A stretch of 64,000 nucleotides of DNA from positions 87,182 through 151,181 of the forward strand of contig NZ_JALNTW010000004.1 of the NCBI RefSeq assembly GCF_023161665.1, in the 5' to 3' direction. This DNA comes from Shewanella sp. 1CM18E. GTDB taxonomy: Bacteria; Pseudomonadota; Gammaproteobacteria; Enterobacterales; Shewanellaceae. The first letter of the stretch is position 1. The number at the start of each line of letters is the position of its first letter. The notes under the pieces were generated by a model. That model ran no database searches. It saw only the letters and a program-made list of their open reading frames with translations, and was not told the origin of the DNA. Positions 9,209 through 18,170 of the stretch are shown here, one piece after another. Both the position numbers and the translations under genes were made by a program.

Positions 9209-9930
9209 GATTTAATCAACTTCTTATTTGGCTAAGCGGTCATTGCTAAGCAATAGTGGTTAAATTTCTACTGCTCGACTCTTTACGAGTAAATTACTAC
9301 AAATAGAAAACCCGTTATTTTAACCCATGCTTCGAATGAAACCTAGCCGCAAAAGACCACAAAATAGCAAATTTATTCAACAATATTAGCTTAAGCCCTA
9401 AAAACATACCTTAAAGCTAATAAGCAGAAAATGTAGACCCACCCACTTTCAACAAACATTGCCATTTTAGTGCAGCAGTTCAACTCGCAAGCCAGCCAAG
9501 TTGTGATCTTGACCACACTTAGCCTGACACCATTCAAATGCAAACCTCCTACCTTGGTGTTAGTGATCTGAAAAGGCATATTTTGCAAACTGAATTAGCT
9601 GAATCTACCCAGCCTATTTGTCCCCATAACGCTTAAAAACTCGCGTGCTAGCAAGCTAGAAGACGAAACCAGCAAAAACGATAAGTCGATCTCACATCAG
9701 ACCAGCGGCAGCCAGCCATGCGCACACTTCCTGTCATACCTGTGAGCAGGTCAGCAATTTCAGCGCAAATTTAAACCGTGTTATCAGTGTAGAAAAAGGC
9801 CACAGGTATACTCCAAGCAATACGATTTCGCCTAGTCCATTTTCTGCGAATGCTGATGTTGCCAAGTCGCTTTGTAAAGCGATTCAACGCACACAATCAA
9901 GCTGCGACCCTATAATTAAAGGCCCATGCG
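9209..9930. other. Long intergenic region between prfB and the formate dehydrogenase gene
   Basis: This region of 722 bases between divergent genes must hold both promoters. A TATAAT hexamer at 9911-9916 lies just upstream of the formate dehydrogenase start, but no good -35 box lies 17 bases further up. A 65-codon minus-strand frame at 9391-9588 has no ribosome-binding site and is not accepted as a gene. Confidence 0.4.
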
Positions 9931-12900
9931 ATGAAACAAATAATAATTGATGGCAAAACCCTTTTAGCTAATCAACAAGACACACTATTAGATGTTGCGC
10001 TTAATGCCGATATCGCCATACCGAATTTATGTAAAACCCCTGCTAGCTCGTTAGTGCACGATAGCAAACAGCACTGTAATCTTTGTCATGTAGAGCTTAT
10101 TGATTGCGACAACAATATTACCAATGTGCGCGCCTGCGACACGCGCATCGGGGATATTACCGCGCAAAATATTGAAGTCATTACCCAGTCAGCGGCGTTA
10201 AGTAAGCAGCGCAAAGCCGCGTTGCACAACATTTTGTCAGATCACTTTGCAGACTGCGAAGCCCCTTGCCAAACAGCCTGCCCCGCTGGCGTTGATGTGC
10301 AGTCTTACCTGTACCATATTGCCCAAGGCGACCACACTGAAGCCGTAAAAGTCATCAAGCAGACCTTACCTTTGCCACTCTCTATTGGCCGTGTCTGCCC
10401 TGCTTTTTGTGAAACAGAATGTCGCCGTGGTCTAGTTGACGAGCCAGTGGCTATTCGCCAATTAAAGCGTCATGCCGCCGATTTAGATTTAGAGGGCGAA
10501 AACCCATACGTACCGCCAAAAGCACCTGCAACCGGTAAGAAAGTCGCAATTATCGGCAGTGGCCCTGCGGGTATTTCGGCGGGTTATTACCTGTCTAACA
10601 ATGGTCACGACGTCACCATTTTCGAGTCTATGCCACAAGCGGGCGGCTGGTTGCGTTACGGCATTCCAGAGTATCGTTTGCCTAAAGCGATTCTCGATAA
10701 AGAGATTGAGCTGCTGTGTAAAAATGGCCTCAACATTACCACAGATACCCGCCTTGGCCGCGATATTCACTTAAATGGTTTAATCACAGACTTTGATGCC
10801 GTTTGTTTAGCGATTGGCGCGCAAAAAGCTGTGCCGATGAACTACCCAGGTATTGAGCTTGAAGGTTGCTATTTAGGTGTGGATTACCTGCGAGATTACT
10901 GCACAGAGAAGCTGTACAGCACAGGCAAAAAAGTCGCCGTTATTGGTGGCGGTAACACCGCAATCGATTGTGCCCGTACAGCCAAGCGCGATGGCGCAGA
11001 TGTGACATTAATCTATCGCCGTACTCGCGATGAAATGCCTGCAGAACCTTATGAAATTCACGAAGCGGAACAAGAAGGGATTAAATTCCACTTCCTAACT
11101 AATCCGATTGAAAACCACAGCGATGGCAACGGTCGCGTGGCTATGGTTACTTTTGAAGTAATGGCACTTGGTGAGCCCGACAGCTCTGGTCGTCGCAGCC
11201 CTACACCAACTGGTGAAACCTTTACTGAAGCGTTTGATACCGTCATTCCAGCAGTATCACAAACGCCAGATATGGATTTCTTGGATCACCCACAGAGCCA
11301 GCTTGCCACCGGTGAAGTAGCGTTAACTCGCTGGAATACCTTTGAAGGTTGTGAACACACTATGTCAGCAGGTCAGTCTGCCGGCCTTGATAAACTGTTT
11401 GTGATTGGTGATTCTCGCACCGGTCCTGCCACTGCTGTCGCTGCCGTTGCTGATGGCCGCAAGGCAGCTGATGCCATTGAAAAGCTGCTGAGCCAAGGCC
11501 TAACTTGTGAGCTAGTTAAGCAGCCGTTTAACTCGACTAAAGCGAAGAAAACAAGCAGCTTAAAATCGATTAAAGCCGACAACCTTTACCCAGATTCTAA
11601 AGTACAAGCCCGTAGCGTCATGCCTGAGCTTGATAAATTGCAGCGAGCATTAAACTTTAGTGAAGTTGAGCTTGGCTTTGCCGCGGATGAAGCAATGAAA
11701 GAAGCCGCACGCTGCCTTGAATGTGCTTGCCAAGCCAACACCGATTGTAAGCTGCGTGATTACGCCACCGAATATAAAGTCAAAGCCAGCGAGCTTGATA
11801 TTAGTCAGGCACAGCAATTTAGTGTTGATAACAGCGCACCATTTATCACTTTCGATGCTAACCGCTGCATTAGCTGCGGTGCTTGTGTGGAAACCTGTAA
11901 AGGCGCCAGCGGTCATAACGCGATTTCGTTTGCTAAAGCTCACTACCACGCACTGCCAACGTCTTGTTCCGGCTCAATTACTGGTGATGAGCGCAAAGCA
12001 CCACGTGTTGGCTTTAGCGCCAGCATGAATGATAGCGACTGTGTGCAATGTGGTAACTGTGTGCAAGTATGCCCAACCGGTGCACTGGTTGATTCACGTG
12101 ACAAAACCCAAGGCTTAACAGCTGCGCAAAAAGCGCCACTGAAAACGGTATCAAGTATCTGTACCTATTGCGGTATTGGTTGTCGTATCAATCTGCATGT
12201 GGATGAGCAAAAAAACAAAATTCGCCATGTCAGCGGTGATACATCATCACCAGTGAATGAGGGAATGCTATGTGTTAAAGGTCGCTTTGGCTTTGACTTT
12301 GTTGGCAGTGATAAACGCCTAACTACACCGCTTATTCGTAAAAACGGCGAATTAGTACCTGCGAGTTGGGATGAAGCTATTGCAGTTGTTGCTCAGCGTT
12401 TTGCACAAATCAAGCAAGTATACGGTAACAAATCGATTGCAGGTTTATCGTCGGCTAAAGCCACTAACGAAGATAACTATGTTTTCCAAAAGTTCTTCCG
12501 TAGTGTGCTGGGCAACAACAACGTTGACCACTGTGCGCGCCTTTGCCACGCATCAACCGTTACCGCCCTGCGCGAAAGCTTAGGTAGCGGCGCGATGACT
12601 AACGATATTCCAAGCATTAAAGATAGCGACCTTATCTTTATTCTTGGTTCAGATACCGAAAGCGCTCACCCCATTATTGCCTCGCGTATCAAGCAAGCAA
12701 TCAAAGAGCACGGCGCACGATTAATTGTTGCCGACCCTAAGCGGGTATCAATTGCCGATAAAGCCGAGCTGTATGTGGCTCAGCGTCCAGGCTCTGATGT
12801 GATGTTAATCAACGCGATTATGCAGCAGATCATTAAAAATGATTGGCATGATTTAGATTACATTCAAGCTCGCGTTGAAGGTTTTAGTCAGCTGTATGAC

Positions 12901-14229
12901 GAGGTCATGAGCCCAGATTACAGCCCTAAAAATGCAGAACTCATCACAGGCGTCAGCGCCAGTGACATCATTAAGATGGCCAAGCTTATCGGTACTGCAG
13001 AAAAAACTGCGGTTTATTATGCAATGGGTGTAACGCAACACACCTCTGGTCACGACAACGTAACGGCAATTTCTAACCTGCAGCTATTGTGCGGCAACAT
13101 TGGTGTTAAAGGCGCTGGCATAAACCCGCTACGTGGTCAGAGCAACGTGCAAGGCGCTTGTGATATGGGCGCACTACCAAACTACTTTACTGGTTACCAA
13201 AAGCTTGACGATCCGCTAGTACAAATGCGTTTCCGTGAAGCTTGGGGCAAAGAAGATCTTTGTGCTGACATTGGCTTTTCAGCCACCGAAATGATGCATG
13301 CGCTAAGCCATGGTGAGCTCAAAGGCTTATATGTAATGGGTGAAAACCCAGTGCTAAGTGACCCAGACCAAAAGCATGTTTTGCAAGGCTTAGCTGCCGC
13401 AGAGTTTGTGGTAGTGCAAGATATCTTCTTAACAGAGACTGCGGAACTGGCTGACGTGGTGTTACCTGCCGCAGCCTTTGCTGAAAAGCTCGGGCACTTC
13501 ACTAATACCGAGCGCCGTGTGCAGCAGCTACTGCCTGCTGTTACGCCGCCAGGTTTAGCTAAAAATGACTGGGAGATCATCCAGCTTATTGCTAGCCAAA
13601 TGGGTGAAAATTGGGGCTATCAAACAGAGAAGCAAATTTGGCATGAAATCACCGATGTCACACCGCAATATCGTGGTATTACTTGGGCTGTTATCAATAG
13701 CGAAACCGAAAACGGTCGCCAAGGTCTGCAATGGCCATGCCCAGCGGAAGGCCACCCAGGTACGCCTATTTTGCACGCTAGCCAATTTACTCACGGTAAA
13801 GGCAAAATGCGCGCAGTGCACTATCGCCTGCCTGCAGAGATGCCATGTAATGAGTATCCATTAATCCTTTCAACGGGTCGCTTGCTGGAGCAATTCCACA
13901 CCGGCACCATGACCCGTAAAACAGAGGGGCTTAACCAACTTGGTGAAGCCAAAGTAATGATCTCAGTATTTGACGCTGAAAAGCTCGAGATCAATAACGG
14001 CGATATGCTCAAACTTAGCACCCGTCGCGGTGAAATTGAGATTAAAGCCTTTGTGACTAAGCGTGCTCAAGCTGGAGTGTTATTCCTGCCGTTCCACTTT
14101 GCTGAATCAGCGGCCAACAAGCTGACCAACAACGTGCTAGATCCTGTGGCTAAAATCCCTGAGTTTAAGGTGTGTGCCGTTAAAGCTGAAAAGGTTGTAG
14201 CCCAGCAAGAAGCTGTCTTACTGGTATAA
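9931..14229 (+). CDS. Formate dehydrogenase catalytic subunit fused to a GltD-like flavoprotein (Cys type)
   Basis: This 1432-residue fusion begins with a NuoG-like [2Fe-2S] ferredoxin domain (Cys34, 49, 52, 69). A GltD-type iron-sulphur and FAD/NAD(P) oxidoreductase follows (Cys109-117, Cys156-164, FAD loop 209-214, second nucleotide loop GGGNTA 339-344). Next come ferredoxin-type [4Fe-4S] clusters (near Cys595, CISCGACVETC from 646, CVQCGNCVQVC from 704). The C-terminal part is a molybdopterin oxidoreductase with its own [4Fe-4S] site (CTYCGIGC from 744). In CARLCHAS the active-site position is Cys872 instead of selenocysteine. It should oxidise formate and pass electrons through the clusters to FAD and NAD(P), or run as a reductase. 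Similar fusions occur in Shewanella. No fdhD or further subunit gene is adjacent. Formate as substrate is inferred. Confidence 0.88.
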   Translation: MKQIIIDGKTLLANQQDTLLDVALNADIAIPNLCKTPASSLVHDSKQHCNLCHVELIDCDNNITNVRACDTRIGDITAQNIEVITQSAALSKQRKAALHNILSDHFADCEAPCQTACPAGVDVQSYLYHIAQGDHTEAVKVIKQTLPLPLSIGRVCPAFCETECRRGLVDEPVAIRQLKRHAADLDLEGENPYVPPKAPATGKKVAIIGSGPAGISAGYYLSNNGHDVTIFESMPQAGGWLRYGIPEYRLPKAILDKEIELLCKNGLNITTDTRLGRDIHLNGLITDFDAVCLAIGAQKAVPMNYPGIELEGCYLGVDYLRDYCTEKLYSTGKKVAVIGGGNTAIDCARTAKRDGADVTLIYRRTRDEMPAEPYEIHEAEQEGIKFHFLTNPIENHSDGNGRVAMVTFEVMALGEPDSSGRRSPTPTGETFTEAFDTVIPAVSQTPDMDFLDHPQSQLATGEVALTRWNTFEGCEHTMSAGQSAGLDKLFVIGDSRTGPATAVAAVADGRKAADAIEKLLSQGLTCELVKQPFNSTKAKKTSSLKSIKADNLYPDSKVQARSVMPELDKLQRALNFSEVELGFAADEAMKEAARCLECACQANTDCKLRDYATEYKVKASELDISQAQQFSVDNSAPFITFDANRCISCGACVETCKGASGHNAISFAKAHYHALPTSCSGSITGDERKAPRVGFSASMNDSDCVQCGNCVQVCPTGALVDSRDKTQGLTAAQKAPLKTVSSICTYCGIGCRINLHVDEQKNKIRHVSGDTSSPVNEGMLCVKGRFGFDFVGSDKRLTTPLIRKNGELVPASWDEAIAVVAQRFAQIKQVYGNKSIAGLSSAKATNEDNYVFQKFFRSVLGNNNVDHCARLCHASTVTALRESLGSGAMTNDIPSIKDSDLIFILGSDTESAHPIIASRIKQAIKEHGARLIVADPKRVSIADKAELYVAQRPGSDVMLINAIMQQIIKNDWHDLDYIQARVEGFSQLYDEVMSPDYSPKNAELITGVSASDIIKMAKLIGTAEKTAVYYAMGVTQHTSGHDNVTAISNLQLLCGNIGVKGAGINPLRGQSNVQGACDMGALPNYFTGYQKLDDPLVQMRFREAWGKEDLCADIGFSATEMMHALSHGELKGLYVMGENPVLSDPDQKHVLQGLAAAEFVVVQDIFLTETAELADVVLPAAAFAEKLGHFTNTERRVQQLLPAVTPPGLAKNDWEIIQLIASQMGENWGYQTEKQIWHEITDVTPQYRGITWAVINSETENGRQGLQWPCPAEGHPGTPILHASQFTHGKGKMRAVHYRLPAEMPCNEYPLILSTGRLLEQFHTGTMTRKTEGLNQLGEAKVMISVFDAEKLEINNGDMLKLSTRRGEIEIKAFVTKRAQAGVLFLPFHFAESAANKLTNNVLDPVAKIPEFKVCAVKAEKVVAQQEAVLLV

Positions 14230-14251
14230 AATGAACTTCAAGCTCGCATAA

Positions 14252-14285
14252 AAAAGGCCGTTAGAGCATGATCTAACGGCCTTTT
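14252..14285. terminator. Bidirectional terminator between the formate dehydrogenase gene and chrA
   Basis: A perfect 14-bp stem (AAAAGGCCGTTAGA and its complement, loop GCATGA) is flanked by A and T runs. It sits between two convergent genes and can serve both. Confidence 0.9.
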
Positions 14286-14299
14286 CATTTCATTGGGAT

Positions 14300-15484
14300 T
14301 TAGCCTGTAAACGCACCGATTAAGGCACCAGTTACACCAAAGACAGCAACTAAGATAAAGATATTTGGCTTAAAGATTTTAAATAAACCAAAGCCTAACA
14401 CTACTAACGCCATATCAAGTGACGACAGCACTGCACTGCTAAAGATAGGCGTATACAGCGCCGCTAACAAAAAGCCCACCACACAGGCATTAACGCCGGC
14501 TATCGCCCCCGTCACTTGCGGCTTAGCGCTTATTGCATGCCAGCTTTTAAGCGCCACCAGCATCAATAAAAAACCCGGCAAGAATATAGCCAAAGTGGCG
14601 ACCAGCGCGCCAATCAGCGGCTGTTCAATCCAGATCTCGGCCCCTAAAAAAGCCGCCAAGGCAAACATAGGCCCGGGCACAGCTTGGGCTAAAGCATAAC
14701 CAGTTAAAAACTGATCGTTGCTAATGCTATCACCAACGCTTTGCTGCAACAGTGGTAACACTACGTGTCCACCGCCAAATACCATGCTTCCCACTTGGTA
14801 AAACTGGCTAAACAGTTGGGTAAGGTTAGTGATGCCGCTTTGAGTTGATAAACTGATTGCCACCAATGACGCTATCAGTAAACCTGCAAATAAACTAAGC
14901 CAAAAGAAATTGAGCTTAACCGGCTGCTGAGGCTGTTGATTTAACTCATCTGCATTACTAGCAAGATATTTTCGCCCAACCAAAGCCGCCGCAATTAACA
15001 AACTAAACTGCATCAACATGGATGGCTGCAACAAGATAATCACACAGCTAAGCACCATTAATATTTTGGCTTGTTTACGCTGACAAAACTGCTTAAACAT
15101 AATCCATATTGCATCCGCTACCACTACAACAGCTAATAGCTTTAGACCATGAATAATGCCTTGGGTAAATGAGTAATCTAGCCACTGACTACTGGTTACC
15201 GCTAGTAAAAACAGCAGGATAAACGAAGGCAGGGTAAAACCTAAAAATGCCGCAATGCCACCTAATAAGCCACCGCGATGATAACCAATCGCAAAGCCTA
15301 CCTGACTAGAACCAGGTCCAGGCATAAACTGACTTAACGCCACGAGACTGCCGTAGTGTTTATCGTCTAGCCAATTAAGTTCTTGTACAAAGGTTTGTCT
15401 AAAGTAGCCAATGTGCGCAGCGGGGCCACCAAAGGAAACGAGACCAAGGGAGAAAAAACGCAGGAATATTTGAAACATAACCAT
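14300..15484 (-). CDS. chrA: Chromate transporter ChrA, two-domain form
   Basis: This is a CHR-family (chromate ion transporter) inner-membrane protein of 394 residues. It is made of two homologous halves and has about ten hydrophobic segments. Each half has its own signature: SFGGPAAHIGYFR and SQFMPGPGSSQVG in the first, VFGGGHVVLPLL and QAVPGPMFALAAFLG in the second. The family exports chromate. The first ATG (15484) and the one two codons later (15478) are equally plausible; I keep the first. There is no chrB or plasmid-like context, so it looks like a housekeeping chromosomal copy whose real substrate may be sulphate-like. Confidence 0.88.
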   Translation of the reverse strand: MVMFQIFLRFFSLGLVSFGGPAAHIGYFRQTFVQELNWLDDKHYGSLVALSQFMPGPGSSQVGFAIGYHRGGLLGGIAAFLGFTLPSFILLFLLAVTSSQWLDYSFTQGIIHGLKLLAVVVVADAIWIMFKQFCQRKQAKILMVLSCVIILLQPSMLMQFSLLIAAALVGRKYLASNADELNQQPQQPVKLNFFWLSLFAGLLIASLVAISLSTQSGITNLTQLFSQFYQVGSMVFGGGHVVLPLLQQSVGDSISNDQFLTGYALAQAVPGPMFALAAFLGAEIWIEQPLIGALVATLAIFLPGFLLMLVALKSWHAISAKPQVTGAIAGVNACVVGFLLAALYTPIFSSAVLSSLDMALVVLGFGLFKIFKPNIFILVAVFGVTGALIGAFTG

Positions 15485-15621
15485 CCATATATAAGCACCC
15501 TAAACAGTGCTGGTAAACTCATTAATTGCAGCACAGTATGACACTAAAGTTACAGTTTAATGAAACCAAACTTTCAGTTACAAAATTCAACAATTTAACC
15601 CATTTATGGATAACTGAGATT

Positions 15622-15640
15622 AAAAAGTAGCGCCCTACTT
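15622..15640 (-). terminator. Weak terminator after the GlpD-like gene
   Basis: The stem AAGTAG / CTACTT with loop GGCG is followed on the minus strand by TTTTTA. It lies just past the stop at 15647. Confidence 0.5.
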
Positions 15641-15646
15641 CTTCAG

Positions 15647-16846
15647 TTACTCAAGCTGCAACTTATCAAAGTCCGCCAAGGCCTGCCTGTCTCCAATTGT
15701 CTGTTCAATCCAGTCAATCACCTCAGTTGCTGTGGTGCGATAAGTGGTAAGTTTTCCGCCATAAAGGCTCAGTAAATTTGGGTGGCTCGCTTGGCTTTTT
15801 TGCAAAGTGTCTCTTGGGCGGTCAAAAGCATTACCAGTCTGTTTAGGTAATACTCTTACTCCGCAAAAACTGTCTATCACCCGCGATTTTAACGCTTCTA
15901 CATCACCAAATTCACTAAAGTAATGCTGGTAAATCCCGAGTAAATAATCAGTTTCAGCGTCGGTGATCTGTGGTTTACCTGACAATTGTTCCAGTACGGT
16001 TTCAGTGGTGCCGACTAACGTTTGGCCATTCCATGGCATCACAAAAATCACCCGCTGATCGAAACAAGACTCTAGATATAAAATGCCGTCATTAGCAGGA
16101 ATATCTAGCAACAAATGGCTACCTTGCACCCACTCAATGGCTTCTGCTGCGATTTGTGGTTTCACACATGCCAGCACCTCGTTCACCCAAGGGCCTGCAG
16201 CATTAATTACCGCCAGAGCTTCTACTTGCACCGTTTCGGTTACCGCATTATTGCCACCAGCTTCCACCAACTGATAGCCCACTTTACAGTGCCCTTTGTG
16301 TTGCTCAATAGTGGTGCACTTTGCGTGTTCAATGACCTGGGCACCGAGTGAGCGAGCATTTTTAATCACCGCTTCGGTTAGTAGCTTATCGTCAGTTTGC
16401 GCATCCCAATATTGATACAGGGCTTTTAAACCTTGTAATTTTAAGCCTTTGATCTTCGACCAATGTACTGATGGGATAGATTTAAACTGCCCAAGCGCAT
16501 CAAATTCACTTAGCAGCGCGTACAAACTCAGTCCGGCTCGAATCGTCCAAGGACTACGGCGGCTGTTTTCATAAACTGGAATATAAAACGGAATAGGATT
16601 AACTAAAGAGGGCGCTAATTGCAGCAAGGCTTTGCGCTCGGCAAGTGACTTTCTTACCAGTGGTAATTGGCCTGATTCAAGATAACGCAATCCGCCATGG
16701 ATAAGCTTGCTCGAATTCGCTGAGGTTTGCGCGGCAATAGTGCTCTTTTCAAGTAAAAGCACACTGTACCCCGCTGCAGATGCACACTGAGCAATGCCTG
16801 CACCATTAATGCCTCCGCCTATAATGACAAGATCGACCGCATCCAT
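15647..16846 (-). CDS. FAD-dependent glycerol-3-phosphate dehydrogenase-like protein, short form
   Basis: The 399-residue protein starts with the GlpD FAD loop IGGGINGAGIAQ (residues 9-20). The family motif SSKLIHGGLRYLE follows, and GGKLTTYR lies near the end, so it belongs to the glycerol-3-phosphate oxidase family that feeds electrons to quinone. E. coli GlpD has about 501 residues; the C-terminal helical (DAO-C) domain is missing here although the frame is intact and ends cleanly. It may be a naturally short paralogue or act on another alpha-hydroxy substrate. No glpF or glpK neighbour is present. Confidence 0.75.
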   Translation of the reverse strand: MDAVDLVIIGGGINGAGIAQCASAAGYSVLLLEKSTIAAQTSANSSKLIHGGLRYLESGQLPLVRKSLAERKALLQLAPSLVNPIPFYIPVYENSRRSPWTIRAGLSLYALLSEFDALGQFKSIPSVHWSKIKGLKLQGLKALYQYWDAQTDDKLLTEAVIKNARSLGAQVIEHAKCTTIEQHKGHCKVGYQLVEAGGNNAVTETVQVEALAVINAAGPWVNEVLACVKPQIAAEAIEWVQGSHLLLDIPANDGILYLESCFDQRVIFVMPWNGQTLVGTTETVLEQLSGKPQITDAETDYLLGIYQHYFSEFGDVEALKSRVIDSFCGVRVLPKQTGNAFDRPRDTLQKSQASHPNLLSLYGGKLTTYRTTATEVIDWIEQTIGDRQALADFDKLQLE

Positions 16847-17420
16847 TTAAACTCCTTAAACAGCTATTCAAAATCAATAACCTACAAAATATCTCGATCC
16901 AGCAATGTCAGCCCACTCTCATGACGAAACTAACAGATAAATCAATGATTAGCTGTAAATACAGCCATTTTTATATTTCGACAACTAAACCTTGCACGTA
17001 CAGCCTAAATGCCTGCCAACGACACACAACACTTAATTAGCAGCACTTGTTACCTTTTATTACGCACCAATCGCAACAAACGATCGATTAAGCGGTAATC
17101 CACCTATTAGCAAAAGAGCCCAAACAGTTGTTCATTAATAAATGCTTGTATTAAAAATATTTATAAAACCAATGCTCAAAAAGTCAACATTTTGTCACCT
17201 TGCATGCAAATACTTGTCGATATTAATAATTACTCGCCGTCTAAAATATGGCACTAGCATGCCAACTAGCTAACTAATGTGCTTAGTTAAAGTAATGAAT
17301 ATAAAGAACATTGCAATTTTGTTACCAATAGCTTAAGTTGCGAACAATTTTTAAATTTCTGCAATAGCCAACTGTAGAAGCTTTTCTAAAAAGATTCTGA
17401 TGTAATCAAGGATGTGCAAA
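16847..17420. other. Divergent intergenic region
   Basis: This A+T-rich region of about 570 bases lies between the GlpD-like gene and the small envelope protein and must hold both promoters. I see no RNA gene, operator or coding frame that I can support. Confidence 0.4.
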
Positions 17421-17837
17421 ATGAAATCACTCGCAGCTGTTTTGATGTTTTTATCAGGAAGTGCATTTGCACAGTGCGATAACGCTAGTCATGTTTTCGA
17501 TATTCCTTACGCCAAAAACAGCTCATATTTTGCAGGTCAATATGCCTCGCAGCTCGACTCATTTAGCAAATCATCTTCATCAAACCAAGGCTACTTATTG
17601 CTTGAGTTTAAAGTCGACCCGAAACAACTGACAGCAGAAGCTCAGCAATACAATAAGTGGCTCGCGGAAAGACGTATTGAGCGAGTAAAAAGTTATCTCA
17701 ATAAAACAGAATATTCAGCGCCGGTGATCACCCGAATACTTACAGCCAGCAATAATGTTGATCGCAGCGTTTCAATTACTTGGTGCTCAGACGAACCTGA
17801 ACAATCAGCAATCCAAGTTGCTAGCAAGGATGATTAA
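17421..17837 (+). CDS. Small exported protein with OmpA-like C-terminal fold
   Basis: This 138-residue protein has a signal peptide ending SGSAFA. The core around YNKWLAERRIERVKSYL and the following DRSVSITW strand resembles the peptidoglycan-binding OmpA C-terminal domain. There the equivalent helix reads YNxxLSERRAxxVxxYL and a DRRVEI strand follows. A binding role in the envelope is possible but the usual Asp/Arg peptidoglycan contacts are not clearly all present. The start at 17421 is chosen because AAGGA at 17408-17412 is spaced eight bases from it, while the upstream ATG at 17412 overlaps that site. It is a single gene. Confidence 0.65.
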   Translation: MKSLAAVLMFLSGSAFAQCDNASHVFDIPYAKNSSYFAGQYASQLDSFSKSSSSNQGYLLLEFKVDPKQLTAEAQQYNKWLAERRIERVKSYLNKTEYSAPVITRILTASNNVDRSVSITWCSDEPEQSAIQVASKDD

Positions 17838-18170
17838 AAATCTATAGCTAACGCTAGCAATGAAAAGACCGAGTTGAATCAGACTCCAAGCTGCTTGGGT
17901 CTGACAACAGTTCCACAACAAATCAGCTTCCATCGCCCTCTACACACAAACAATATAAGCAATAACTCAATCAAACTTTTATAATCAAGTCGTTATAAAT
18001 ATAGCAATAAGTTTAATCTCATTGCATGAAATTCGTTCTAGTTCCCAAAAGTAATATATTCGGGATTTCATTAGCAAAAATGAAACATTTCACCATTAAA
18101 GCTTCCGTCACTAAAGTAGAATGTCAGCAACAAAACGGTTTAAACCTGCCTAAATTGTCCTGGAGATCCC
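17838..18170. other. Intergenic region with one hairpin
   Basis: This region of 333 bases contains an imperfect hairpin at 17879-17904 (TCAGACTCCAAG / CTTGGGTCTGA, one wobble). It may end the upstream transcript but has no T tract. Nothing else is seen. Confidence 0.4.
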
